A DNA stretch of 64,000 nt from CBDAQA01 sp965247815. GTDB taxonomy: Bacteria > Planctomycetota > Phycisphaerae > Tepidisphaerales > Tepidisphaeraceae. Of the stretch, positions 17,663-26,666 are shown piece after piece. Every line of letters begins with the position of its first letter. The stretch's first letter is position 1. Made by a program: the position numbers and the translations under genes. Below the pieces are notes generated by a model. The model was not told the origin of the DNA and did no database searches. It was given only the letters and a program-made list of their open reading frames with translations. Where the stretch lies: the NCBI GenBank assembly GCA_965247815.1, contig CBDFHW010000006.1, forward strand, positions 62,001 to 126,000, given 5' to 3'.

Positions 17663-19102
17663 ATGGCAGATGAATCTTACAATACATATGTCTCTCCGCT
17701 CGCGACCCGCAATGCGAGCCGTGAGATGCTCAAGCTTTTTTCACCCGCCTACAAGTTCGGACTGTGGCGGCGGCTTTGGCTGGAACTGGCCAAATGCGAG
17801 CGTGAGCTGGGCATCACCCGCGTCACGCCCGAAGCGTTGGCGCAGATGGAAGCGACGCTGGACGACATCGATTTTCCGGCCGCGGCCGCGTGGGAGAAGC
17901 GCCTACGCCACGACGTGATGGCCCACGTGCACACGTTCGAAGAGGCCGCCCCTGCCGCGAAGGGGATCGTCCACCTGGGGGCGACCAGCCAATATGTAGT
18001 AGACAACGCTGACCTGATCATCATGCGCGAGGCGATGAAACTGGTCGCCGACCGGCTCGCCAATTCAATCGATGCTCTAGGCACATTTGCCGCTAAGTAC
18101 CGAGACCTGCCGACGCTGGGGTACACCCATTTCCAGCCCGCCCAGCCCACCACTGTGGGCAAGCGCGCTACCCTTTGGGCCCAGGATTTCCTGATGGACC
18201 TGCAGGAGATCGAATACCGAATCAGCACCCTGCGATTCCGCGGCGTCAAGGGCACAACCGGCACGCAAGCCTCGTTTTTAACCCTGTTTAACGGCGACCA
18301 CGCGAAATGCGACCGGCTCGACCGGATGGTGACCGAAAAGTTCGGCTTCGCCAGCTCGTTCCCGGTCACCGGGCAGACCTATCCCAGGAAAGTAGACGCG
18401 CAGATCGTCGGCAGCCTCGCCGGGGCTGCCGCAAGCGTGCACCGATTCGCCAACGACGTCCGCCTGCTGGCCGGGATGAAGCAGGTCGAGGAGCCGTTCG
18501 AAGAAGAACAGGTCGGCTCGAGCGCGATGGCGTACAAACGCAACCCCATGCGGTGCGAACGCGCGACCGGGCTGGCTAGGTTCGTGATCAGCTTGAGCAC
18601 GTCCCCACTGCAAACCGCGGCCGAGCAATGGTTTGAACGCACCTTAGACGATTCCAGCAATAAGCGCCTGACCATCCCCGAGGCGTTCCTGGCGACTGAC
18701 GGGTGCCTGCAAATCGTGGTGAACGTCACCCGCGGTATGGTGGTTTATCCAAAGACGATCGAATTGGCACTCTGGGCGGAGTTGCCGTTTATGGCGACTG
18801 AAGAGATTTTGATGGCGGCCGTGCAAGCCGGCGGGGATCGGCAGGTTCTGCACGAACAGATTCGGATGCACTCCCGTGCCGCGGGTGAGATGGTCAAACT
18901 GCACGGCAAACCCAACGATTTGATGAGTCGGCTTAAAGCCGACCCGAGCTTTAAGGCAGTCGATCTGGACCACGTGCTCGACGCTAAAGCCTTTATCGGC
19001 CGAGCGCCCGAGCAGGTTGACGCGTTCAACCAGACTCAGGTGCAACCGGTCCGCGACCGGTACCGGGGACGCCTCGGAACAGGCGTCGAATTGCACATAT
19101 AG
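17663..19102 (+). CDS. purB: Adenylosuccinate lyase
   Basis: 479 aa, the usual length for the longer eukaryote-like PurB type. The fumarase/aspartase-superfamily signature is SSAMAYKRNPMRCE, with the catalytic Ser in the SS pair at about residues 286-287. GYTHFQPAQPTTVGKR carries the catalytic His region and HLGATSQYVVDNAD the first conserved block. It catalyses two steps: SAICAR to AICAR in purine synthesis, and adenylosuccinate to AMP, both releasing fumarate. Start ATG at 17663. It stands as a single gene. Confidence 0.96.
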   Translation: MADESYNTYVSPLATRNASREMLKLFSPAYKFGLWRRLWLELAKCERELGITRVTPEALAQMEATLDDIDFPAAAAWEKRLRHDVMAHVHTFEEAAPAAKGIVHLGATSQYVVDNADLIIMREAMKLVADRLANSIDALGTFAAKYRDLPTLGYTHFQPAQPTTVGKRATLWAQDFLMDLQEIEYRISTLRFRGVKGTTGTQASFLTLFNGDHAKCDRLDRMVTEKFGFASSFPVTGQTYPRKVDAQIVGSLAGAAASVHRFANDVRLLAGMKQVEEPFEEEQVGSSAMAYKRNPMRCERATGLARFVISLSTSPLQTAAEQWFERTLDDSSNKRLTIPEAFLATDGCLQIVVNVTRGMVVYPKTIELALWAELPFMATEEILMAAVQAGGDRQVLHEQIRMHSRAAGEMVKLHGKPNDLMSRLKADPSFKAVDLDHVLDAKAFIGRAPEQVDAFNQTQVQPVRDRYRGRLGTGVELHI

Positions 19103-19266
19103 GTTTCCCAGAATTTGCCGAACAGGCCAACTTTATCACGAAATAGTGACAAAAGTGAATTGATTCGAGGTGATGAAGTTTTTTTGAATGTTTAAAAAGA
19201 TTCGTTTGCGTTGCATGGAGCGCGCGGTTATTATCCGGCCATCGAAGAGGTCGTTTTAACGCTGGG

Positions 19267-20259
19267 ATGGTGCGTATGCTGGGTAGCGTGTCGGATAAAC
19301 AGTCGGGGTTTGCTCCACTCAACCACACCGAACGGCTCGTGGGTGATTCGGCCCCGATGGCTGAATTGAAGCGGTCGGCATTCGGAATCGCGATCCGTCA
19401 GTCGACGGTCATGATTTTGGGTGAAACCGGGACGGGCAAAGAAATGCTCGCCCGTTACATTCACGAGAACTCGCTCCGGGCGAACAAGCCGTTCATCCCG
19501 GTCGACTGCTCTTCGCTCAGTGATACGCTGTTTGAAAGCGAATTGTTCGGTCACGTGAAGGGCGCTTTCACCGGCGCGATGCGTGATTCACTCGGGTTCA
19601 TCCGCGCTTCGGACGGCGGTACTCTGTTCCTCGACGAAATCGGTGAACTCAGCCTGCACCTGCAGTCGAAGCTGCTCCGCGTGTTGCAGGAAAAGGTCGT
19701 CGTCCCCGTCGGCGACACCAACCCCCGCCCGGTCGACCTCCGCGTCCTGACCGCGACCAACCGCGATCTGGAATCGATGGTCCGCCAGGGCACGTTCCGT
19801 CAGGATCTTTACTTCCGCTTGAACGTGGTCGTGCTCCGCACCCCCGCCCTCCGCGAGCGCGTGCAGGACATCCTTCACCTTGCTAATTATTTCCTCGGCG
19901 TTCAGTCCGATCTGTACAACGAGCCGCTGAAAAAGGTTTCGTCGGCCGTCGCCGAAGTCTTCGACGCTTACGCCTGGCCGGGCAATGTCCGCGAACTTGC
20001 CAACGTGATGGAGCACGCCCACGTGCTGGCCTCTGGTGACACGATCGAGCTGAGCGACATCCCGCTCCGGCTGCAGACCGGCAATCGCAAGCAGACCATG
20101 GACGAATCGCTTTCGCTCGAAGACGTCGAACGTCATACTATCGCTGCCGCGTTGAAGCGTTCGAACTACAACAAAGCCCTGGCGAGCCGAATGCTCGGCA
20201 TCAACATTCAGCGGCTCAATCGCCGAATCGTCCGCCTCGGCATTCAAGCCCCGAAATAA
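19267..20259 (+). CDS. Sigma-54-dependent activator, AAA+ plus Fis-type HTH, no receiver domain
   Basis: 330 aa. The central AAA+ domain has Walker A GETGTGKE (52-59), the sigma-54 contact loop GAFTGA (99-104), Walker B GGTLFLDEIGEL and the arginine-finger region FRQDLYFRLNVV. The C-terminus is a Fis-like helix-turn-helix (VERHTIAAALKRSNYNKALASRMLGINIQRLNRRI). Only about 25 residues precede the AAA+ domain, so no receiver, GAF or PAS input domain is fused. Activity must be set by a partner, by expression level, or be constitutive. It ends in a strong terminator. Confidence 0.93.
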   Translation: MVRMLGSVSDKQSGFAPLNHTERLVGDSAPMAELKRSAFGIAIRQSTVMILGETGTGKEMLARYIHENSLRANKPFIPVDCSSLSDTLFESELFGHVKGAFTGAMRDSLGFIRASDGGTLFLDEIGELSLHLQSKLLRVLQEKVVVPVGDTNPRPVDLRVLTATNRDLESMVRQGTFRQDLYFRLNVVVLRTPALRERVQDILHLANYFLGVQSDLYNEPLKKVSSAVAEVFDAYAWPGNVRELANVMEHAHVLASGDTIELSDIPLRLQTGNRKQTMDESLSLEDVERHTIAAALKRSNYNKALASRMLGINIQRLNRRIVRLGIQAPK

Positions 20260-20286
20260 ATCATCTTCAGAGATGATGTCGAATTG

Positions 20287-20321
20287 AAAGCCGCCCGCGT
20301 CCAACGCGGGCGGCTTTTTTT
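20287..20321 (+). terminator. Intrinsic terminator after the sigma-54 activator
   Basis: A 13-bp perfect stem aaagccgcccgcg / cgcgggcggcttt with a 5-nt loop, followed by a run of T, 28 bp after the stop codon. Confidence 0.95.
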
Positions 20322-20482
20322 GTCTGTCACAACCAGCGTTAAATCCATGACTCACGTTTAGCGGTGGCCCGGAAGGGCCGGGCTCTCGTTACCACGTTCA
20401 AATGCGTTCGTTGTCACGCTGTTTGCGCAACGGGCCGACGGGTATTCACCCGCGGCTTCGCTACCCCCGCGGTGATTGTTGT

Positions 20483-21301
20483 TCATTCCCCCGGGATATA
20501 ACTGATGACCCCGTCGAACGGCGAACTGGCCGTCGCATACCGCTTCTTGGCGATCCGCCCGCTTTGATACGCAAGCCGTCCTGCTTCGAGCGCGAGCTTC
20601 ATCGCCCGCGCCATCTTGACCGGGTCTTTCGCGTGGGCGATGCCGCTGTTCAACAGAACGCCGTCCGCCCCAAGCTCCATCGCGACTGCCACGTCGCTCG
20701 CGGTGCCGACCCCGGCATCGACGATCACCGGATAGGTAGGGTCCCCGCCTTTGAGTTCTTCCAGGCACAGCGACACGTTCAGCGGATTTAAGATCCCCTG
20801 CCCGCTGCCGATCGGGCTCCCGGCCGGCATCACGCTGGCGGCGCCGGCCTCTTTCAATCGTCTTGCCAAGATCGGATCGTCGCTCGAATAGACCAGGACC
20901 GTGAACCCTTCTTTGACCAATTCGCGGGTCGCCTCCAGCGTACCGACCGGGTCGGGCAGCAGGGTTTTCTTATCCCCCAGCACTTCGAGCTTGACCCAAC
21001 CCGCGCCGCGGTTGCCGTTTTTCTCCAGCAGTTCCCGGCCCAGCAGTGACACCCGGATCGCGTCGTCGGCCGTGAAACAGCCGGCCGTGTTGGGCAAGAT
21101 CACGTACCGGTCCAGGTCCAGGAAATCGAGCAGGCTTCGCCCCGCCGAGTCGACAAGCCGTTCACGCCGGACCGCGACCGTCACCACCTGGCACCCGCTC
21201 GCGTCCAGCGCCTGCTGCATCAGCTCGTAGCTGGCGTATTTGCCGGTCCCGACGAAAAGGCGATTGCTGATCTCGAAAGAGCGGATTTTGAAATCGGTCA
21301 T
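20483..21301 (-). CDS. thiG: Thiazole synthase
   Basis: 272 aa TIM-barrel enzyme that makes the thiazole phosphate of thiamine from 1-deoxyxylulose 5-phosphate, ThiS-thiocarboxylate and dehydroglycine. Family blocks visible are FVGTGKYASY near the N-terminus, VTVAVRRERL, LPNTAGCFTADDA, WVKLEVLGD with the Schiff-base Lys, PAGSPIGSGQG and DAGVGTASDVAVAMELGADGVLLNSGIA. It lies 81 bp downstream of thiS and was probably once the last gene of a GH57-thiS-thiG operon now split by an insertion. Confidence 0.96.
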   Translation of the reverse strand: MTDFKIRSFEISNRLFVGTGKYASYELMQQALDASGCQVVTVAVRRERLVDSAGRSLLDFLDLDRYVILPNTAGCFTADDAIRVSLLGRELLEKNGNRGAGWVKLEVLGDKKTLLPDPVGTLEATRELVKEGFTVLVYSSDDPILARRLKEAGAASVMPAGSPIGSGQGILNPLNVSLCLEELKGGDPTYPVIVDAGVGTASDVAVAMELGADGVLLNSGIAHAKDPVKMARAMKLALEAGRLAYQSGRIAKKRYATASSPFDGVISYIPGE

Positions 21302-21382
21302 AGGGCCCCATTGTACGCGGGCACAAGACAGATTGAACCCCGCCGCCGCCCGCGAGCGCGCGGCCGCACGCCCGATCCCCGC

Positions 21383-21580
21383 TCATCCCCCGCCGACGAA
21401 CGTAACAATCTCCACCTCGTCACCGGCTTTTAGGACGGTGTCGTATTTGTCCGCCCGCGCGAGCCGGCGATTCAGTTCGATCGCGACTTTTTCGGGGGTC
21501 AGTTTAAATTCGCCCACCAGCGCCCTCAGCGTGATGCCTTCGGTGACGTCGCGGTCTTCGCCGTTTACTTTTACCAGCAT
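21383..21580 (-). CDS. thiS: Sulfur carrier protein ThiS
   Basis: 65 aa ubiquitin-like fold (MLVKVNGEDRDVTEGITLRA) ending FVGGG. The C-terminal Gly-Gly is the site of thiocarboxylation, after which sulfur passes to ThiG. Length and ends are normal for ThiS. The first 22 codons lie inside a 539-bp duplication whose other copy (26128-26666) carries only this 5' part. Confidence 0.93.
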   Translation of the reverse strand: MLVKVNGEDRDVTEGITLRALVGEFKLTPEKVAIELNRRLARADKYDTVLKAGDEVEIVTFVGGG

Positions 21581-22055
21581 AGTTGGGGATGATACGCCGA
21601 ATCCGCCCCGGACGTTATTCCCACCCGCTCAGATCGATGTCGGCAAAGATGCCGTCGTGGGCGTCGGCCTCGGCGATCTCGGTCGCCTGCACGGGTGTGA
21701 CTTTTTTTCCCCCGGCCAAGTCGCCGGCGATGGTCGCCAGCCGGTCGAACCGCGTCGCATGACCGGCGAACCGGGCAATGCCGTAATCAGCCGCCGCCCC
21801 GCTGTGGATCGCGAACGGCCAATCGCTCGCCTGCAACAGCAGCAGTTCCCGCGCGGTTTTTTCGAGCATCGATTTGACCGCCGGATTAGTCCGCCACGGT
21901 AGTTCGGCCAGCAGTTGCCCGAACCGCTGCTCCGCGCGGTATTCGGTCTCCCACAACCACCGCGTCTGCTCGTTCAACCAGACGTGATGGTGCCCGCCCT
22001 CGCCCCAGCTGCCCTCGGGCATGCCGACCACTTTGTCCAGCGTCGATGCGTCCAG
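21517..22055. repeat. 539-bp direct duplication, copy 1 (thiS 5' end + GH57 3' end)
   Basis: Aligns without gaps to 26128-26666 (constant offset 4611) with about six mismatches seen. Copy 1 is attached to the complete thiS and a beheaded GH57 gene; copy 2 is attached to the complete GH57 gene and a decapitated thiS. The 4.07 kb between the copies is extra DNA. Confidence 0.95.
21615..22055 (-). pseudogene. 3' fragment of the GH57 glycosidase gene
   Basis: 146 codons corresponding to the last 147 codons of the complete gene at 26226-27911 (from LDASTLDKVVGMPEGSWG to the end IDLSGWE), nearly identical. The open frame extends to 22085 through unrelated sequence, but the catalytic domain is absent. 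It is a by-product of the duplication that split the operon and is not expected to be functional. Confidence 0.93.
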
Positions 22056-22232
22056 GCCGCCCGATATCCGTCGCCTCGCCGGCACCGCCTACGGATTATT
22101 GAAGATCGACGCCCGTCACTCCAACTGAAAACCGTCGGCCGATTCTGGTCCGTCCGCACTGGCCTGCATCAAAAAGTGTATCTGACCCCCTTCCCTGCCC
22201 CTAATCGATCCTTATCTTCTGCAGGAATGGAC

Positions 22233-24179
22233 TCATTCTACGGTGACCAACGTGGCCGCGGCCGCAGTCGTCATCGCCGACCCTTGCGTTAACGTCACCA
22301 ACGGAAAGAACGATCCGGCCGCGATCGCCTTGGGCACCTTCACCTTGAGCCGCAGTGTGACCGCCTGCCCGCCCGGTTTGACCGTCGCCGCTCTGACCAG
22401 AGTCGCGACCGGCACGGTGTACGCCACCCCGTCGACCGACAGGTAGATGGCGAGGGTCGCTCGCCCCTTCGCGACGACGTTGCCGGCATTGACGACGGTG
22501 AGCAGGAGCGACAGCGACTTGCCCCGCGCGACTATCGTCGGCCCGGTGACACCGACGGTTGACGAAAGCGACACGTTCGCCGCCGCGACGGCCAGCTTGG
22601 GCCCCGTGGTCGACACCGCAGTTCCGCCATCAGCGGCCTCCGTCGCCCGGGCTAGGACCGTGTAAGTCCCCGCAGGGAGCGACAGTTTTCGAACCGGGAC
22701 CGTCACAGTAACCGACCGGCCGCCCTCCAACGTCAGCCTCTTGGAGACGACGGCCAGCCGGGTGCTGGCCGCGTCGATCGCCCCGGTCGTCGTGGCGTAA
22801 AGGGCGACGGTGACGGTGCCCGTGCTGGCCGTCGCGGTGCTGTTGGCCAATGTGACGATGACAGTCCCCGTACTGGGCGATCCACTGACGACCGACGCCG
22901 GCAATGAGCCGAGGGCGACCGTGGGGGTGGGCGTCGGCCCCGTCGTTGGCGCTGACGGCGATGAGAGGGCAAGTTTGAATACAAATCCGTCTTTTTTATA
23001 CCCACCCCGTGCAGTGACGCCGTAGTAGTTGCCGGCCCCGTCCGCCGTCAGACCGGGCGCCGCTCCGTAGGTGTACGGATCGAACGTGCCGAGGACTGCC
23101 AGGGCGTGGGTGGTCGGGTTGAACGTAAAGATCCCGCCGGCCCTGTCCGGGTCACTATCGCTGTACAAGCCGATCAGCTTTCCGCTTTTGTCGGAGACAA
23201 GGCCACCCGTCGGATTATATTGGTTCCCGTTGGCTGTAAATTCGGCAAGTCGGGTCAGTTTACCGGTGGCGACCGAGTACTTCCACACGTCCCCGTTATC
23301 TCCCGAGCCACCCGCGCATGTGCCAAACACATTTCCAAAGGCATCGACGTACGGGCGGTTCGGCGACGCACCGGTCGTCGCATCGTCGAAGCCGGCGAGG
23401 GTGACGACGGTCGACGAACCGGCCGGTAGCGCGAACAGCGTACCGGCACCCAACGGCTGGTCTTTTGAAACGGTGCCGCCGTTTTGAGTGGTACCGTAAA
23501 AGGCTCCACCGGCCGTGCGGTTAAGGCTAGAGGCATTCATGGAACCGGTCGGCAGCGCGCCGAGCGTTGTCGGCTTGGCGTACCCGGTTGCAGGGGCGAA
23601 CTGGAGAATCGCCCCGGCGTTGTTGGTCGACCCGGTTTGGGTCAGCACGTCCATGTTGCCGGACGGATCGGCCAGAATTGACCACGGATCGGTGCCAACG
23701 GTCGAATCGCTAAACGTGTACAGAGTGACCACGGTCGACCGATTGGTCGCCGGAATCTCAAATAGGCTTCCCGGCCCCGTATCGCCCTGATTCGATATAA
23801 TAGAGTAATAAGTAACGCCGAATAGGTTTCCGTTCGTGTCAATTGCCAGAGCCTGTGGCTGGACGCCGACCGTCTTTTCAATTGTAGACGAATCGAACGA
23901 CAACAGGAGGGTTGCGGACCCGGTCGACGGGACGACTTCGAAGACGGTTCCGAGCCCATTACCCCCGAACGCATCGGTGCCGTAAAGATTGCCCGCCGAG
24001 TCCCGAACCAGTTCCGACGGCTCGGCGAAGGAGATTCCCGACGACGTCGGCAGCGGAGCGACCACAGTCAGCGCGTGTCCGGCGAACAGCGTCCGGCCCT
24101 CCAATTGATCTATGATGACGGCAGACGCGATCCGGCGGTGGGCTGGGGGCATGGACAGGCTCCGAGGGGTTTTAGACAT
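22233..24179 (-). CDS. Secreted GloVer-repeat protein with LEGRTLFA motif
   Basis: 648 aa from the ATG at 24179; the ATG at 24152 has a GGAG site at good spacing and is also possible. The N-terminus has IIDQLEGRTLFAGHAL, the LE.R.L motif seen at the N-terminus of many exported planctomycete proteins. Residues of about 50-420 hold repeats of the GNLYGT..GG...GTVFE type (GloVer, TIGR03803-like), probably a beta-propeller-like fold. The C-terminal part has two or three Ig-like/CARDB-like beta domains (LPAGTYTVLARA, LLLTVVNAGNVV). No PEP-CTERM is present. An IS inserted just upstream and may have separated it from its promoter. Confidence 0.8.
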   Translation of the reverse strand: MSKTPRSLSMPPAHRRIASAVIIDQLEGRTLFAGHALTVVAPLPTSSGISFAEPSELVRDSAGNLYGTDAFGGNGLGTVFEVVPSTGSATLLLSFDSSTIEKTVGVQPQALAIDTNGNLFGVTYYSIISNQGDTGPGSLFEIPATNRSTVVTLYTFSDSTVGTDPWSILADPSGNMDVLTQTGSTNNAGAILQFAPATGYAKPTTLGALPTGSMNASSLNRTAGGAFYGTTQNGGTVSKDQPLGAGTLFALPAGSSTVVTLAGFDDATTGASPNRPYVDAFGNVFGTCAGGSGDNGDVWKYSVATGKLTRLAEFTANGNQYNPTGGLVSDKSGKLIGLYSDSDPDRAGGIFTFNPTTHALAVLGTFDPYTYGAAPGLTADGAGNYYGVTARGGYKKDGFVFKLALSSPSAPTTGPTPTPTVALGSLPASVVSGSPSTGTVIVTLANSTATASTGTVTVALYATTTGAIDAASTRLAVVSKRLTLEGGRSVTVTVPVRKLSLPAGTYTVLARATEAADGGTAVSTTGPKLAVAAANVSLSSTVGVTGPTIVARGKSLSLLLTVVNAGNVVAKGRATLAIYLSVDGVAYTVPVATLVRAATVKPGGQAVTLRLKVKVPKAIAAGSFFPLVTLTQGSAMTTAAAATLVTVE

Positions 24180-24244
24180 ATCGGTTCGAAAACATTTAAT
24201 GAGCGAGTCAACCAAGGTACGAGAACCGGGTTTAAATATCAATA

Positions 24245-24260
24245 GTTTGCCGGGATAGGG
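24245..24260. repeat. 16-bp target site duplication, left
   Basis: gtttgccgggataggg, repeated exactly at 25661-25676 on the other side of the IS. Long duplications are known for the IS1202-like group. Confidence 0.9.
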
Positions 24261-25660
24261 TGTTGTAACGCAGTGAGAATGTCCTCAAGCTAACGCAATA
24301 GAAGTGTCCTCATCGAGTCCGGTGTATCCCGGGCGGATGGGAATGCTTCAGATGAGTTCAAAAGAGCGGCTGCGGATGAAGGTGTTGGCTGAAGTCTCGG
24401 CGGGCTCGCTGGGACTGAAGGCGGCGGCGGCGAAGCTGGGATTGAGCTACCGGCAGATGCGGCGGGTGCGGCGAGTTCACTACCGGGACGGCGACGCGGG
24501 GCTCGTACACCGGCTGCGGGGCAAGGTCTCCAATCGCAAGTGTGACGACGCGGTGCGCTTGAAGGTGCTTTCGATGTGCCGGGAGAAGTTCGCCGGGTTC
24601 GGCCCGACGTTGGTGAGTGAGTATTTGCTGGAGCTGGCCGAGCCGATGGCGATCAGCCACGACACGGTCCGGCGGTGGCTGCTGGCGGAGGGCCTGTTGC
24701 CGGTGAGACGCCGGCGGGGCAAGCACCGGCTTCGGCGTGAGCGTCGGAGCCGGCCCGGCGAGCTGGTGCAGATGGACGGCAGCTGGCACGACTGGTTCGA
24801 AGGGCGTCGCGCGTGGTGCTGCCTGATGGTGATGATCGACGACGCCACCGGCGGGGTGTGGGCGCGGTTCTACGAGCGGGAGACGCTGGCGGCCGCGTTC
24901 GACGTGTTCGGGCGGTACGCGGCGGCAAAGGGTTTGCCGATGGCGTTGTACGTCGATCGGGCCGGCATCTACCGCAGCGACAAGCAGCCGACACCCGAGC
25001 AGGAGTCGGCGGGCGAACGTCCGTCGACGCAGTTCGGCCGGGCGATGAAGAGTCTGGACGTGGAGCTGATCCTGGCCAACAGCCCGCAGGCCAAGGGCCG
25101 GGTCGAACGGGTCAACGGCACGCTGCAGGACCGGCTGTGCAAGGCGATGCGACTGGCGAACGTCAGCGACATAGAGTCGGCCAATCGGTTTCTGGACGAG
25201 TCGTTCCTGGCGTCGTTCGGCCGGAAGTTCGAAGTGGTCGCCGCCGACCAAGCCGACGCGCACCGGGCGGCGGCGACGGACCTGAAGGCGGTGCTGTGCG
25301 AGCACCACGGGCGGAAGGTGGGCCGGGACTGGTGCGTGCAGTGGCGCGGCACGCTGCTGCAGATCGACAAGGAGCACGCGGCGTTGGACCTGCCGGGCAA
25401 GGGCGTCACGCTGCAGGACCGGCCCGGCGCCGAGCCGCGTCTGGTATGGCAGGAGCAAACACTGACCTGGCGATCGGTAGGCGAACGGCCCAAACGCGAA
25501 AAGCCCAAGCCGGTGATCGTGAACAACAAGCCGTGGAAACCGGGCGACGATCACCCGTGGAACCGGGACCGTCCGGGGGCGAAGAAAAATAATGCTCTGC
25601 CGGCCCCCCATGGGGGGCCGGCAGAGCAAACGCAGAGGACAGTTCTATTGCGTTGCAACA
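24261..25660 (+). mobile_element. ISNCY/IS1202-like insertion sequence, 1400 bp
   Basis: The ends tgttgtaacgca...tgtcctc and the reverse complement of gaggacag...tgcgttgcaaca match at about 20 of 26 positions. It is flanked by a 16-bp direct repeat. It carries one transposase gene and is inserted upstream of the GloVer gene inside the 4.1-kb segment that splits the thi operon. Confidence 0.9.
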
Positions 25661-25674
25661 GTTTGCCGGGATAG
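24337..25674 (+). CDS. ISNCY-family (IS1202-like) DDE transposase
   Basis: About 445 aa from the ATG at 24337 (GTG at 24304 also open). An N-terminal helix-turn-helix part (KAAAAKLGLSYRQMRRVRR) precedes the DDE core: first Asp in LVQMDGSWHDWFEGR, second in ALYVDRAGIYR, Glu in NSPQAKGRVERVNGTLQDRL. These blocks are typical of this family. The frame is intact. Unusually, the coding sequence passes through the right end of the IS and stops at a TAG supplied by the duplicated target (25672-25674), so the last four residues depend on the insertion site. Confidence 0.93.
   Translation: MGMLQMSSKERLRMKVLAEVSAGSLGLKAAAAKLGLSYRQMRRVRRVHYRDGDAGLVHRLRGKVSNRKCDDAVRLKVLSMCREKFAGFGPTLVSEYLLELAEPMAISHDTVRRWLLAEGLLPVRRRRGKHRLRRERRSRPGELVQMDGSWHDWFEGRRAWCCLMVMIDDATGGVWARFYERETLAAAFDVFGRYAAAKGLPMALYVDRAGIYRSDKQPTPEQESAGERPSTQFGRAMKSLDVELILANSPQAKGRVERVNGTLQDRLCKAMRLANVSDIESANRFLDESFLASFGRKFEVVAADQADAHRAAATDLKAVLCEHHGRKVGRDWCVQWRGTLLQIDKEHAALDLPGKGVTLQDRPGAEPRLVWQEQTLTWRSVGERPKREKPKPVIVNNKPWKPGDDHPWNRDRPGAKKNNALPAPHGGPAEQTQRTVLLRCNSLPG
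25593..25628. repeat. 36-bp perfect palindrome inside the transposase 3' end
   Basis: tgctctgccggcccccca and its exact reverse complement meet at catg, 32 bp before the IS right end. It is coding (ALPAPHGGPAEQ) but could form a strong hairpin in DNA or RNA. Confidence 0.9.
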
Positions 25675-25676
25675 GG
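25661..25676. repeat. 16-bp target site duplication, right
   Basis: Exact copy of 24245-24260; contains the stop codon used by the transposase gene. Confidence 0.9.
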
Positions 25677-25990
25677 AAACGGGGTTGTTACTGATTGTTA
25701 GTCCCGTTCGCACCGCCGACCGGCGGGCAGGTAACGATCGCCGGGGCCGTTAAGCGTGTCGTTCCGTATCAAATTGTCGCGCCGTCGCGGCACCGGTGGC
25801 GGCCCAATCCTGCCGCCGGGAGTGGGGGTGGCATGGTGCCGCGTCCTTATGGGCGATTCGGTTTCGAGCATTGGTTCGTCGCCGCTGGTGGTGGCGGTGG
25901 CGGGGTGGGTGGTGCGGGGGCGAGTTATTAATTGGTCGGGCAGGGGGCGAGGGGGAAGACCGTTTGGGGTGCCACGGTGATGTCCGCCGA
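25677..25990. other. Intergenic, no feature seen
   Basis: 314 bp of GC-rich DNA between the IS and the HepT fragment. It would originally have been the upstream region of the GloVer gene before the IS inserted. ORFs here are glycine-rich chance frames. Confidence 0.5.
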
Positions 25991-26191
25991 TTATTCGGGA
26001 TCAGGAAGCGACCGCAAGATGGATTCGAGTACGGGGATCAGCGGTGGGATCACCTTCGTCACCGCGTCGTAAATCCGGTCGACGCGGACGACGTCGTACC
26101 CGTGGATAAGCCGGTCGCGCATCCCGGCCAGCGCCCGCACTGTGATGCCTTCGGTGACGTCGCGGTCTTCGCCGTTTACTTTTACCAGCAT
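25991..26191 (-). pseudogene. Chimera: thiS 5' end fused in frame to a HepT-like 3' fragment
   Basis: 66 codons. The first 22 or so (MLVKVNGEDRDVTEGITVRA) are ThiS. After the end of the duplication at 26128 the frame continues as RDRLIHGYDVVRVDRIYDAV and on to SILRSL, which matches the C-terminal half of HepT-like toxins with the RX4HXY motif. The N-terminal helices of HepT and the Gly-Gly tail of ThiS are both missing, so neither function is expected. It marks the recombination junction. Confidence 0.85.
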
Positions 26192-26666
26192 AGTTGGGGA
26201 TGATACGCCGAATCCGCCCCGGACGTTATTCCCACCCGCTCAGATCGATGTCGGCAAAGATGCCGTCGTGGGCGTCGGCCTCGGCGATCTCGGTCGCCTG
26301 CACGGGTGTGACTTTTTTTCCCCCGGCCAAGTCGCCGGCGATGGTCGCCAGCCGGTCGAACCGCGTCGCATGACCGGCGAACCGGGCAATGCCGTAATCA
26401 ACCGCCGCCCCGCTGTGGATCGCGAACGGCCAGTCACTCGCCTGCAACAGCAGCAGTTCCCGCGCGGTTTTTTCGAGCATCGATTTGACCGCCGGATTAG
26501 TCCGCCACGGTAGTTCGGCCAGCAGTTGCCCGAACCGCTGCTCCGCGCGGTATTCGGTCTCCCACAACCACCGCGTCTGCTCGTTCAACCAGACGTGATG
26601 GTGTCCGCCCTCGCCCCAGCTGCCCTCGGGCATGCCGACCACTTTGTCCAGCGTCGATGCGTCCAG
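26128..26666. repeat. 539-bp direct duplication, copy 2
   Basis: Partner of 21517-22055. It spans the 3' end of the complete GH57 gene, the 34-bp spacer and the first codons of thiS. Confidence 0.95.

Noticed and set aside
24358..25629. 423-aa minus-strand frame opposite the IS transposase
   Set aside because: The plus strand encodes recognisable DDE motifs; the minus frame has no domain.
25991..26191. Second functional thiS gene
   Set aside because: Only the first 22 codons are ThiS; the C-terminal Gly-Gly needed for sulfur transfer is missing.
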